From NCBI GenBank assembly GCA_029834535.1, contig JAQMWT010000009.1, positions 124,001 through 188,000 on the forward strand: a stretch of 64,000 bases of DNA, read 5' to 3'. The translations under genes and the position numbers were made by a program. This DNA comes from Chrysophaeum taylorii. Its lineage: Eukaryota; Sar; Pelagophyceae; Pelagomonadales; Pelagomonadaceae. Positions 56,227 to 64,000 of this stretch are shown piece by piece (the first letter of the stretch is position 1; each line of letters opens with the position of its first letter). The notes under the pieces are model-generated. The model did no database searches and was not told the origin of the DNA. It saw only the letters and a program-made list of their open reading frames with translations.

Positions 56227-57387
56227 ATGCACTTATTTGCGGATGATGAGTCGTCGGTGTCAGGAGGGGAGGAAGAGGAGTCGGAAGATGGGTGTCAGCA
56301 TGAGGAGGAAGAAGCGAGCGAGGCCCTCTCAACAAAGGATGAGTGGGACCTGGATGCGTTGTTTGCTGAATGGCTCCCTCCCGCGTTGGTCTTGGGAGCG
56401 GTTGTCGTGAGACGACGGCGCGGCGCTGGGCGTGGCGTGTTCGCCGTCCGAGACCTCAAAGCGGGCACGCTCGTGCTCGCGGAGCGGCCCCTTTTCGTAC
56501 CCGAGGGCGACGGTATCCGAAGGGCACTCGGCGTGGGCGCGCTGTCCGTGCTACATCCCTCGAGCCTCGGCGCGGCGAGCCCCGAGGCGATCGCGGACGC
56601 GACTCGAGCGTACGCTCGAGTGGCGTCCGCAGGCGCGCTCGACGACGTCGCCACCAAGCTTCGGCTCGCGTTGGTGCTGCGGTTCAATGCGTTAGACTCG
56701 GGCGTGTTTGCGAGACTCTCTCTGTTCAACAACGCGTGCGGCTGGGCCGCGAATTGCGTCCGCGTCGACGCGCTGTCTGGCTTTGGCTGGAAAGATGACG
56801 TGACGCGAGTTTTTGTGGTCCGAGACGTCCGAGCTGGCGACGAGCTCACGATGGGCTACGAGCAACCCTCCGAAACCGCCACGTCCCCTCGCCGCCGGCG
56901 ACTCAAAATTCGCTTTGACTTTTTTTGCGACTGTCGGCAGTGCCGCGACGCGCATCCCGACGAACAGAAATTCGAGTCCGAGCTCGAGGCGCTCGAACGG
57001 ACCGGCGATATTGCGGCGCTCGACCGTTTCGTCGATCGCGCAAAAGCGATCCTCGGCGCCCACCCGCTCGTGCTGCGCGCGAGGAGGTTCGCGTTTAACG
57101 CGGCTCTCGGGAGAGCCCGCGCGACGAGCGAGTCGGCGGACTGCTGTTACGAACAGTTCGCGGAGGTCGTCGACGACGCCGATGCGAGGGGCCAGCTTTT
57201 TTTGCGCGCCCAGATTATGGCGCTCGGCCCGGACCACATCGACGTCGCGCCCACGATATCTGCAATCGCCGACCTCGTCGCCGCCAAGAACAACCCCGCC
57301 GACGCGCTCCGCGTCAGAGACCTCCGCGCCGAGGCCGCCCGTGTTTCCCACGTCTACCGCCGAGAGAGACCACTCTTCTCTTCTTAA
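56227..57387 (+). CDS. SET-domain protein, SMYD-like
   Basis: 386 residues. After an acidic leader, residues about 60-240 form a SET fold: GRGVFAVRDLKAGTLVLAERPL, a long insert, then FARLSLFNNACGWAANCV, DVRAGDELTMGYEQ, and the post-SET Cys cluster FDFFCDCRQC. SMYD-type enzymes methylate lysines with SAM. The usual NHSC core is NNAC here, so the His and Ser are replaced; the later Tyr of GY is kept. Activity is therefore uncertain. The C-terminal half is helical, TPR-like (GRARATSESADCCYEQFAEV). No MYND finger seen. I use the ATG at 56227. Convergent with the kinase, 51 nt between stops. Confidence 0.75.
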   Translation: MHLFADDESSVSGGEEEESEDGCQHEEEEASEALSTKDEWDLDALFAEWLPPALVLGAVVVRRRRGAGRGVFAVRDLKAGTLVLAERPLFVPEGDGIRRALGVGALSVLHPSSLGAASPEAIADATRAYARVASAGALDDVATKLRLALVLRFNALDSGVFARLSLFNNACGWAANCVRVDALSGFGWKDDVTRVFVVRDVRAGDELTMGYEQPSETATSPRRRRLKIRFDFFCDCRQCRDAHPDEQKFESELEALERTGDIAALDRFVDRAKAILGAHPLVLRARRFAFNAALGRARATSESADCCYEQFAEVVDDADARGQLFLRAQIMALGPDHIDVAPTISAIADLVAAKNNPADALRVRDLRAEAARVSHVYRRERPLFSS

Positions 57388-57438
57388 TAAAAACCAGAAA
57401 AACAGAAGAACCAGACGACGACTGACTACTAGCAGTTG

Positions 57439-59403
57439 TTAGACGCCTCGCGGCACTACGTGTGTCGCCGAGGCGTCGAGGTGCATCGTAGCCTTGAACC
57501 GGTCGAGCTCGGCCTGAAATTGCTCGTTCTTCCGGACGCTTTGCTCGGCTCTCATTTTCTCCTGGTGAATCTCCGCCTCGAGCTCGCGCTTTGCTGCTTG
57601 AGTCATCACGATGGGCCTGTCGTCGTGGGGGAGGGTCCGCGCTGCCCAGGCCTCTTGCGTCTCGCGGGGCGTCTTGTTGTTGACTGTCCCTCCGGCGTAG
57701 GGCGGCCCGAAGCGACTGCTCCTGTTGCCGGGGGCGATGTGGTTGTTGGAGCCTCGACACGTGCGAGGCGGCGGCCGCTCGGCCATGAGCAGCGGACTCT
57801 TTTCGTCCTTGAGGCCGCGACTCGAGCTGCCTCCGCGCTGCTGCGGTCCCGCCGCGGCCGAGGGTCGCGCGTGCCAAGTCGTCGACATGCTGCCATTGTT
57901 GTTGTTGTTGGTGGTGGTGGTGGTGTTGTTAGAAGAGGGGTTCTCGGCCCGGCGGCCGTGGCTCGAGTGGGCAGTGCGCGGCGGGGGCGCGCCCTTTGGT
58001 CGCGCTGTCGGCGGGCGCCCGGGGAAGTGCTTGTCCGCGCCGGCAAACTGCGCGGCCGCCTCCTTGGAGATGAACGTGGTGATAAGCAATTCGTCGCCCG
58101 ACTCTTCTTGGACCGGTCTTCGTACGGAGGAGGCTTCCACCCGTGCCGACGTGGCGGCAGGTACATCTTTGATGGCGGTAGCGTTCGTACCCGGATTATT
58201 ATTGATGTCTTTGTTTTCCGGACGGCCGTCGGCGGCCGCGCGCGTTTGCGGCGAGGCGGGCGGAACGATGGAGAAACCGTCGCGGAGATTCTCGTCGGTC
58301 TCGAAATTGACGCGACGCGGCTTGTCTGCCGGCTTGATCGGCGCTGCCGTCCAGGAACCGCGGCGGGCGTCGGCGTCTCCGGGAAGCGACGCGGGCAGCT
58401 GGTTGCCGGCGTCGATCGCCTCGGCGGCGGCTCCGTTGGCGACCACGAAGGCGTGGCGCAGGAGGTCTTCTGCGGTGGGTCTCTTGTCGACGTCGCGGTT
58501 GAAGCAACAGAGGAGCATTGCCCGGAGGTCGGGCGAGAGCGCGTCGGGCATCGGCGGAGGGTCGGCGGTGTTGGCGACGTGGAACATGAGCGCGGCCGGC
58601 GTCGCGAGCTTCAGGCTCTTCCACGGGGGCTGGCCTGTAACCATCTGCAAGACCGTGCACCCGACGCTCCAAATGTCCGCCTTGCGGCCGTGGCCGGACT
58701 GCGTGATCACCTCGGGCGCCATGAAGTAAGGAGTGCCCCGGAGCGAGTTGTTGTCGTTGCCGATCGTTCCCATCGCGTCCAATCGCTTCGACGACCCAAA
58801 GTCAGCCAGCTTGATCGTCCCGCGGTCGTCGACCAAGATGTTGGCCGCCTTGATGTCGCGGTGGATCACCTGCTTGTCGTGGAGGTATTGGAGGCCGACG
58901 AGGAGCTGAGCGACGTACTTCCTCACGATCGGTTCGGGTAACCTGCCAAACTTGGTCACGAGCGCCTGGATGGACCCCCCCGGAACCCACTCCGTAAAGA
59001 TGTACAGCGTCTGCTTCTCGTCGTCCACGTCGGTTCCGAGGTACGCGACGATGTTCGGGTGGTGCAACGTCCGCAGCACCTCGATCTCCTCCTGCATTTG
59101 CTCGAGCTCCGCCCTGTCCTGGCTCCCGTTGCTGAACAGGATCTCCTTCACCGCGAGGATAGCCCCCGTCTCCTCCTCGAGCCCCAAGTACACGCGTCCG
59201 TTCGCCCCAGTCCCAATCACATCCCCTTTGCGCCACTTGATTCGTTCCCCCACCTTGATTGACTCACACGACGACGACGACGACGACGCCTTGGGCGCGC
59301 TTCCTCCACTCTTTTCTTCGCCCAGAATCTCATCGTCCCCCTTGGCTTCCTCCCTCCCCACCATCGGATCCACCTTCCCCGCGCTCGAAGCACCGCACCC
59401 CAT
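57439..59403 (-). CDS. MAP3K-like protein kinase with acylated N-terminus
   Basis: 654 residues. The start MGCGASS is a consensus for N-myristoylation (Gly2) plus palmitoylation (Cys3). Kinase domain about 55-320: GTGANGRVYLG, catalytic Lys in ILAVKEIL (Lys86), VIHRDIKAANIL, ADFGSSK, GTPYFMAPEV, ADIWSVGCTVLQM. GTPYFMAPEV with DIKxxNIL fits the MEKK/ANP group of MAP3Ks. The C-terminal half is disordered (Asn/Thr, Pro, Arg) and ends in a short coiled coil (AKRELEAEIHQEKMRAEQSV). It probably signals at a membrane and starts a MAPK cascade. Confidence 0.9.
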   Translation of the reverse strand: MGCGASSAGKVDPMVGREEAKGDDEILGEEKSGGSAPKASSSSSSCESIKVGERIKWRKGDVIGTGANGRVYLGLEEETGAILAVKEILFSNGSQDRAELEQMQEEIEVLRTLHHPNIVAYLGTDVDDEKQTLYIFTEWVPGGSIQALVTKFGRLPEPIVRKYVAQLLVGLQYLHDKQVIHRDIKAANILVDDRGTIKLADFGSSKRLDAMGTIGNDNNSLRGTPYFMAPEVITQSGHGRKADIWSVGCTVLQMVTGQPPWKSLKLATPAALMFHVANTADPPPMPDALSPDLRAMLLCCFNRDVDKRPTAEDLLRHAFVVANGAAAEAIDAGNQLPASLPGDADARRGSWTAAPIKPADKPRRVNFETDENLRDGFSIVPPASPQTRAAADGRPENKDINNNPGTNATAIKDVPAATSARVEASSVRRPVQEESGDELLITTFISKEAAAQFAGADKHFPGRPPTARPKGAPPPRTAHSSHGRRAENPSSNNTTTTTNNNNNGSMSTTWHARPSAAAGPQQRGGSSSRGLKDEKSPLLMAERPPPRTCRGSNNHIAPGNRSSRFGPPYAGGTVNNKTPRETQEAWAARTLPHDDRPIVMTQAAKRELEAEIHQEKMRAEQSVRKNEQFQAELDRFKATMHLDASATHVVPRGV

Positions 59404-59716
59404 TACGCCGACCCAAATGCGGATCCAGATCCGGATCCGGATCCGATCATCATAGCGCTCCGAGCATAATAGGATATTTCATCTTTCCCCCAACATTATC
59501 GGGGTGGAAGGACCATCTGCTGCTGCTGCTGCTGGAAACAGGGGTTTAGGAAGGAGTAAAGGCAAGAGGGTGTGCACGGACGAGACGGGACGGGACGGAC
59601 GGACGACGAGAGCCCAAGAGCACGGGCAAAAACAACAAGAGCATCATCATCATCATCATCATCATCTCTAGCTTATTTTTTTGTTCTAATAGTAACAAAC
59701 GTCTCCGTCGACGACG
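59404..59716. other. Intergenic region with simple repeats
   Basis: About 313 nt with a (GGATCC)n-like block at 59418-59448, a (CTG)n run near 59518-59532, a GGACGGGAC block near 59580-59606 and (CAT)n at 59643-59667. It is upstream of the kinase gene and downstream of the Nup88-like gene. Confidence 0.6.
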
Positions 59717-61633
59717 TCAGGAGTGGAGGTCGACGGTGGCTTGCAGGGTAGAGAGGTCGGCGTCGGCCGCCTGGAGCATCGCGTGCTGTCCGTCGAGGAG
59801 GCTGTGGCAGAGGCGGAGATTGTCGTCGGCGAGGGTGAGGGGGGGGTGTTGGAGGGGGGCGTCGTCGAGGGCGCGGACGCGGGCTCGGGTGGCGGCGACG
59901 GAACGCTCGGCCCTCCCCGCGGCGTCGGCGAGCGCGCGGACGTCGGCGCGGTAGGCGCGGTCGGCCTTGCTGAGCTTGGGCTGGAGTTGGGTCGCGGCGG
60001 CGGAAACGGCGCCGGCGCGGTTCGCGAGGGAGTCGGCGCGGTCGGAACAGGCGCGCGCGAGGGCGTCGAGGGTTTCGAGTCTCGCGGCGGCGGCCGTCGC
60101 TCTTTCGACAGCGCGGGCGAGGTCGGTGGCCTGGGCTGCGCGGGCCATCGCGAGGAGGCGCGCGAGGGCCTGGGCCTGGCCGGTCGCGTCGTGGAGGGGG
60201 GCGACGACGTCTCGCTCCAGAGCGTGTCTCGCGTCGACGAGGGCCTCGAGGGCGCCGCGAGGCGCGCGAAAGGCGTCGAGGGCCGCGCGGATGTCGCGGG
60301 CCTTGGCCACGAGCTCGTCGGCGAGGCGCGGGAGGAGGGTGTCGTCGGGGGGGGGGGCACGGGGTCTGGGGTCGACGAGTCGCGAATAGACTCTCGCGGC
60401 GGTCGCGTTGACTGCCGCGGCCGAGCCGTCGGAAAACCAGACGCACGCGTCGATGCCCGGGTCGTTGACCACAAAGGCGACGGCGACCACCTCGGCCTCG
60501 GCGACGAGGTGTCGGCAGACGGCGCGGTCGGTCTCGGGGATCTCGCCCGCGTCGAGGGCCGCCGAGAGGTCGTCGTCGAGCCAAGGCGCGTCCACGAGCG
60601 CGACGCCGCTGCTCGTCGCGTAGCAGAGAGTCGCCGTCGGAGCCTCCATCAGCGCGACCGGTTTCGCGTCGGGGGGTGCGATAATCACGCTGTCGAGCGC
60701 GGCGAACGGAACAACATCCTCGTCGTCGTCGTCGTCGTCGTCGTCGAGGTGGGGTACGGACGCTCCTCTCGCGATTCCGAAATCGAGACGACCGCACTCG
60801 AAGGCGATCGCCAAGATCGCGTCGATGTCGCAGGCGTACAGCATGGCGGCGGCGCTCTCGAGGCGCGCCACGGGCACGAGGTCGACGGGGGCCGCTGGCT
60901 GGGGTGGCGCCAAGACGATAAACTCGGCGGGCTCGGGTCGTGCGCCGCCGCCGCCTAGGCTCGCGTCGAGCCACGCCGAAGCCAGAGGCCACGCGGCCCG
61001 GCGCATCGCGCGGGCCGCGGCCTGCGGGATGGCCGCGCGCCGCGGTGCGAGGGGGCACGCCGCGTACACGAGGGTGTCCGCCAGCACGAGGGCCGAGAGG
61101 CGCGCCCAGCCTCCCGAGGCCCCCCAGCTCAAGTCGGTCGCGCGGATCGCCCCGACCGGCGCCGCCTCGGCGCAGAAACGCCTCGAGACGCAGTCCCAGA
61201 GCCGAAGGCGGCCCGAGGCGTCGAGGCACCCCAAATGGTCGTCGGCATAGGCGTGCCATTTGACCTCGACGACTCGGGAATTTTTGTCGCAAACCGACGT
61301 CCAAGCCCACGGTTTGAGGCCCCGACTGTCGAGGGGGGCGCCGCCGTCCGTGGCGCGCGGAGGCATTATCCCCACGCCAACGCACGATCTTCCCGCCACA
61401 AACACGGCGTCCCCGGCGGCGTTGAAGCCCGCCTTCCGGAGGGAGAAGAACGGACACGAGAGAACGGCGAGAAGCGCATCGCGCCGCGCGAATCCGTAGT
61501 ACATACCCGCCCCCGCGATCGCGATGAGGTCCCCCTGAGCCGAGCTCGCGACGAGATTCGCGCGGAGGAGGCAGCTTTCGTCGTCGTCGAATCCGGGGTG
61601 GAGCGTCTCGAGACCGCGGGCTAGCGCCCCCAT
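59717..61633 (-). CDS. Nup88-like nucleoporin (beta-propeller plus coiled coil)
   Basis: 638 residues. The N-terminal half has propeller-like repeats: FFSLRKAGFNAAGDAVFV, then VVEVKWHAYADDHLGCLDAS with LRLWD (about 122-147), close to the VxxVxWHPxSxxHLxxLTxD segment of Nup88/Nup82. An Asp run (about 297-304) precedes further strands. The C-terminal third (about 430-638) is Ala-rich coiled coil (LADELVAKARDIRAALDAF; QAQALARLLAMARAAQATDL), as in Nup88. In the pore, this subunit sits on the cytoplasmic mRNA-export platform. Generic WD-repeat or coiled-coil proteins are the alternative. Divergent from 61660, 26 nt between starts. Confidence 0.6.
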   Translation of the reverse strand: MGALARGLETLHPGFDDDESCLLRANLVASSAQGDLIAIAGAGMYYGFARRDALLAVLSCPFFSLRKAGFNAAGDAVFVAGRSCVGVGIMPPRATDGGAPLDSRGLKPWAWTSVCDKNSRVVEVKWHAYADDHLGCLDASGRLRLWDCVSRRFCAEAAPVGAIRATDLSWGASGGWARLSALVLADTLVYAACPLAPRRAAIPQAAARAMRRAAWPLASAWLDASLGGGGARPEPAEFIVLAPPQPAAPVDLVPVARLESAAAMLYACDIDAILAIAFECGRLDFGIARGASVPHLDDDDDDDDEDVVPFAALDSVIIAPPDAKPVALMEAPTATLCYATSSGVALVDAPWLDDDLSAALDAGEIPETDRAVCRHLVAEAEVVAVAFVVNDPGIDACVWFSDGSAAAVNATAARVYSRLVDPRPRAPPPDDTLLPRLADELVAKARDIRAALDAFRAPRGALEALVDARHALERDVVAPLHDATGQAQALARLLAMARAAQATDLARAVERATAAAARLETLDALARACSDRADSLANRAGAVSAAATQLQPKLSKADRAYRADVRALADAAGRAERSVAATRARVRALDDAPLQHPPLTLADDNLRLCHSLLDGQHAMLQAADADLSTLQATVDLHS

Positions 61634-61659
61634 TATTTCTTTCTTTGGTTTTTTTTAAG

Positions 61660-62499
61660 ATGTTGTTGTGCTGGTCGCCGTCGGGGTATGCCGTCATCGC
61701 GGCGGCGGCCACAAATGACGTGTCGCGGCCCCACGAGACTGCGTTGATCGTGCACCCTCGGTACCCCAAGGGCGCCGCGCACTTTCTCCACCCCTCGCCG
61801 CACCTCCGCGAAGCCGTCGTCATCAATGTCCCGGGCGTACCTTTCGACATGGTCGTCGCTCAGCGACAATTCGCCGCGTCCCGCGAGACGGGCTTTTCGG
61901 TGTGGCGCGCCGCGACCGTCCTCTCGAGATACCTCGTTGCGGACCTCGGACCCCCGAAAAAACGCACGAAATGCGTCGAGCTCGGGTGCGGAAGCGGCGC
62001 GATAGTCTCTTCGGTCGCTTCGTATCTCGGCTTCGAGGCCCACGCAACAGACCGTCCCCCCCTTCTCGTGGATGCGCAGACCTCGTGCCGCGCGCACCGG
62101 CTGGCGGCCGCGCGCACCGATCCGATGAAGGGTCCTCCGGTCGAGGTCGGACCGCTCGACTGGAGCCGCCGGGCAGCCGCCGACTTCAACCGCGCCCGCG
62201 GTGGCCCTTTTGACCTCGTTTTGGGCTCGGAGATCGTCTACGCCACCAGGGACCAGTCTTTGGAGACCGTCGTCGCAACCTTCGCCAAACTTTCCGCGAC
62301 CATCAAGACCCTCCTCGCCCCTAACGGCGCCGCCGTCCTCGCCTGGTGCCCGCGCTCCCACGTCGAACCCCTCTTCTTCGACAACCTGGCGACCTTTCAC
62401 CTCAAAGCCTCCGCCCCGCGTCCCATCGGCCACCTCGGCCTCTCCGACCTCCAGGCCCAAGGCATCCGCATCATCCACGTTTCCCACACCACTACTTAG
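61660..62499 (+). CDS. METTL21-like lysine methyltransferase
   Basis: 279 residues from the ATG at 61660. SAM-binding motif I is CVELGCGSGAI (105-115). The preceding RETGFSVWRAATVLSRYL matches the W-x-A-x-x-L helix of this family, then GPLDWSRR and the family signature FDLVLGSEIVY (184-194; Asp185). It methylates a lysine on a chaperone or translation factor in other eukaryotes; the substrate here is unknown. It is intact, unlike its relative at 25881. Starts 26 nt from the divergent Nup88-like gene; convergent with 62520, 20 nt between stops. Confidence 0.82.
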   Translation: MLLCWSPSGYAVIAAAATNDVSRPHETALIVHPRYPKGAAHFLHPSPHLREAVVINVPGVPFDMVVAQRQFAASRETGFSVWRAATVLSRYLVADLGPPKKRTKCVELGCGSGAIVSSVASYLGFEAHATDRPPLLVDAQTSCRAHRLAAARTDPMKGPPVEVGPLDWSRRAAADFNRARGGPFDLVLGSEIVYATRDQSLETVVATFAKLSATIKTLLAPNGAAVLAWCPRSHVEPLFFDNLATFHLKASAPRPIGHLGLSDLQAQGIRIIHVSHTTT

Positions 62500-62519
62500 C
62501 TGCTACGAGACCACTCCTC

Positions 62520-62987
62520 CTAACTTTCAGTCGAGATCGCGCTATAGGTCGTTGTTGTTGTCGTTGTTGTTGTTGTTGTTCTCTGGGGGGGCTGGTTCTT
62601 GGGTGGTCCATCTTTGATCAGGTACCAGTAGACAACCACCGTCCCGACATACAATACCGAGATCAACCAGAAACCAGGATCCGTGAAAAACTCCACGTGG
62701 TCCTCGCCGTTCGGTATCATGAACACGGGGACGGTGATCGTCGCGTCGAGGATCGCGGCGAGCGCAAACATGGCAAGCCCCACCTTCAACCCGTGAGTCT
62801 TGTCGCCCGTCCTGTAGTAGAACCGGGCACCGAGCGCGACGAGGGGCACGATCGCCACAGTCAGCACCAGATTCCCCTGGAGATCCGGGTCAGACATGAT
62901 GGGCACCGCGTACGACCCCAAAAATAGGCTCACGCCCGCAACCCACACCACGACCGACGCGATGATCATTCGCCGAACGATCATCAT
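62520..62987 (-). CDS. Four-helix membrane protein, DUF5367-like
   Basis: 155 residues with four membrane helices and a poly-Thr tail from a GTT repeat. The pattern ASVVVWVAGVSLFLGSYAVP, NLVLTVAIVPLVALGARFYYR, LDATITVPVFMIPNG and FFTDPGFWLISVLYVG resembles small bacterial membrane proteins that I place, from memory, in DUF5367 (mostly Bacteroidetes). Function unknown. If that match holds, transfer from bacteria is possible. Length agrees apart from the low-complexity tail. Either of two ATGs at 62985-62987 and 62982-62984 may serve. Confidence 0.6.
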   Translation of the reverse strand: MMIVRRMIIASVVVWVAGVSLFLGSYAVPIMSDPDLQGNLVLTVAIVPLVALGARFYYRTGDKTHGLKVGLAMFALAAILDATITVPVFMIPNGEDHVEFFTDPGFWLISVLYVGTVVVYWYLIKDGPPKNQPPQRTTTTTTTTTTTYSAISTES

Positions 62988-63740
62988 CCTTTTGTTGTCG
63001 TCGGTGGCGTCGAGGAGGAACTTGTTTTGGGGGGAGGGAACCGAGGGAGGGGTTTAAAGGTCGACTGCGAAGGGGGGTGCGAACTTGAGCACGCAGGGCA
63101 CTCCGTGTTTTGGGGGGGGGGTATTCGAAGACGCGCATGTATCCCGAGGCCTTATCACCGAGCCGTGCGAGCCAGGCGAAGAGCGGAGGGGCCCCGCCCA
63201 CAGTCCGTACGCATGCTGCCGCCGAACGCATGTGCGACGAAGTGCGACGTCCTGCTGGGCGCAGGGGTGGCCTGAGTGGGGCTATACCCAAGGCGGCAAC
63301 ATGGCTGAGGTTGGTGAGGTCGCAGCCGACCTATGGCGTTGGCAATCCCCACTCGCGGTATAGATGCGGCGAACTTGGGCCGCCTTGGCCGCGGCGACGT
63401 TGGCAGAGCCACCTTCCCACCACGCCCTCGCTGCTGCTGCGATTCGCGCAGCATCGCAGGTTTTCTTCTTCTTACGTAAATAATAATATCTTATGTTTGT
63501 AATCCTTTTGTAAATAATGTTTGAAAATGTTTTTGTAAACATAGGATGTTTTCGTTTTGTTGTTTCATTAACAACATTTTTTTTAACGAACCGATGATCC
63601 AAGTTTTTGGATCGCAAGCTATTATTCATTATTCAGCCCCAAAAACCCCTCCCCCCAGGTCTTTCTTTATACAAAAATAAAACCCTTTTGAGACTTAACG
63701 AAAGACAAGGGACGTGCTAGTTGGATCCGATGATGCCGTG
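62988..63740. other. Intergenic stretch with an R3 repeat copy
   Basis: About 750 nt. GC-rich to about 63450, then markedly AT-rich with TTTGTAAA-type repeats (63470-63560). No gene is recognised. A hairpin AGGTCG-CAGC-CGACCT lies near 63317-63332. Confidence 0.45.
63134..63290 (-). repeat. Dispersed repeat R3, second copy
   Basis: On the minus strand this segment carries CCCAGCAGGACGTCGCACTT, then GGCGGCAGCATGCGTACG and GGGCGGGGCCC in the same order and spacing as the insert at 38757 in element copy D. It does not contain the CAGTCGACATT end. Confidence 0.5.
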
Positions 63741-64000
63741 ATGCGGCGACGCGAGGAGAGGTCTGAGACCTCAAAAACTGCGAGCATGTTCTTGCTCGAT
63801 CCCGAGAGCGTGCACCGGTACGACCTCAAGACGGCGAGCTCGTTGCGGCGCAAGCCGCGGCAAATGGCGTCGTTGTCGCAGACGTCGCTGCACCCAACGT
63901 CGGGGAGCTCGGAAGCGGCGTCGTCGGCGCTGCGCAAGACCCTCGGGCCGCTCCTCGCGCCACAGTCGACGCCGAATCTCTTAGGCGGCAGCGGCGACGA
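63741..64000 (+). CDS. 5' part of a gene running off the window
   Basis: From the ATG at 63741 (MRRREERSETSKTASMFLLD) the frame is open to the last base, 86 codons, with GC-ending codons like the other genes here. An earlier ATG at 63730 meets a stop after two codons. The visible part is Ser/Thr/Arg-rich (PRQMASLSQTSLHPTSGSS) and disordered-looking. No family can be named from this piece. Confidence 0.5.
   Translation, partial: MRRREERSETSKTASMFLLDPESVHRYDLKTASSLRRKPRQMASLSQTSLHPTSGSSEAASSALRKTLGPLLAPQSTPNLLGGSGD

Noticed and set aside
57436-58941. 501-codon plus-strand frame opposite the kinase
   Set aside because: The minus strand carries all kinase motifs; this is its shadow.
59673-61850. 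725-codon minus-strand frame overlapping the Nup88-like gene
   Set aside because: Composition is mostly Arg/Pro/Gly, as in out-of-frame reading; the 638-codon frame has folded-domain patterns.
63300-63440. GC-rich hairpin region as an SRP or RNase P RNA gene
   Set aside because: The hallmark loops of either RNA could not be matched; only a simple hairpin is present.

Overview
This window looks like nuclear DNA from a small, GC-rich unicellular eukaryote, most likely a microalga or other protist of the stramenopile/SAR type. That placement is inference. The genes are those of a eukaryote: clathrin light chain, the TFIID subunit TAF11, UBX, BTB, SET and WW proteins, a Nup88-like nucleoporin, Golgi glycosyl- and sulfotransferases, and mitochondrial threonine-degradation enzymes with presequences. 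Most are single-exon. The one intron I can place with confidence is 40 nt long, in clathrin light chain. The taxon cannot be named from the sequence alone.

Layout. (1) 0.1-9.7 kb is a dense block: a hypothetical protein, a BTB protein, a monoglyceride-lipase-like hydrolase, a second alpha/beta hydrolase, a secreted highly charged protein, an O-fucosyltransferase-like enzyme, and then glycine C-acetyltransferase and L-threonine 3-dehydrogenase back to back. (2) 9.7-19 kb is sparse, with one divergent pair of poorly characterised genes (10.8-13.6 kb) and about 5.4 kb without a recognisable gene. (3) 19-28.5 kb is dense: cyclic-nucleotide-type K+ channel, FKBP, sulfotransferase, three small proteins, a methyltransferase, a UBX protein and TAF11. 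(4) 28.5-42.8 kb is an accessory region built of mobile DNA. It holds six of seven copies of a rolling-circle (Helentron/Helitron-like) element carrying the tail of a PIF1-type helicase, a broken Harbinger transposase with a Myb-like partner, and other repeats. Clathrin light chain is the only clear host gene in it. (5) 42.8-53.7 kb has a PAPS-transporter-like carrier, a Cys-rich membrane protein, a 950-residue IQ/WW protein, the seventh element copy and an 1185-residue coiled-coil protein. (6) 56.2-63 kb is dense again: SET protein, acylated MAP3K-like kinase, Nup88-like protein, a second methyltransferase and a four-helix membrane protein. A gene running off the right edge starts at 63741.

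Themes. In the dense blocks the genes largely alternate in strand, with only 14-125 nt between divergent start codons and 7-51 nt (or a 4-nt overlap) between many convergent stops. The two enzymes that turn threonine into glycine and acetyl-CoA share one 125-nt divergent promoter. A sulfotransferase, a PAPS-type transporter and a fucosyltransferase-like enzyme point to sulfated or fucosylated Golgi products. The most unusual structure is the rolling-circle element family. Three copies form a head-to-tail array with 1-3 nt between units, and three copies end within about 35-120 nt upstream of host start codons, in the sense direction.
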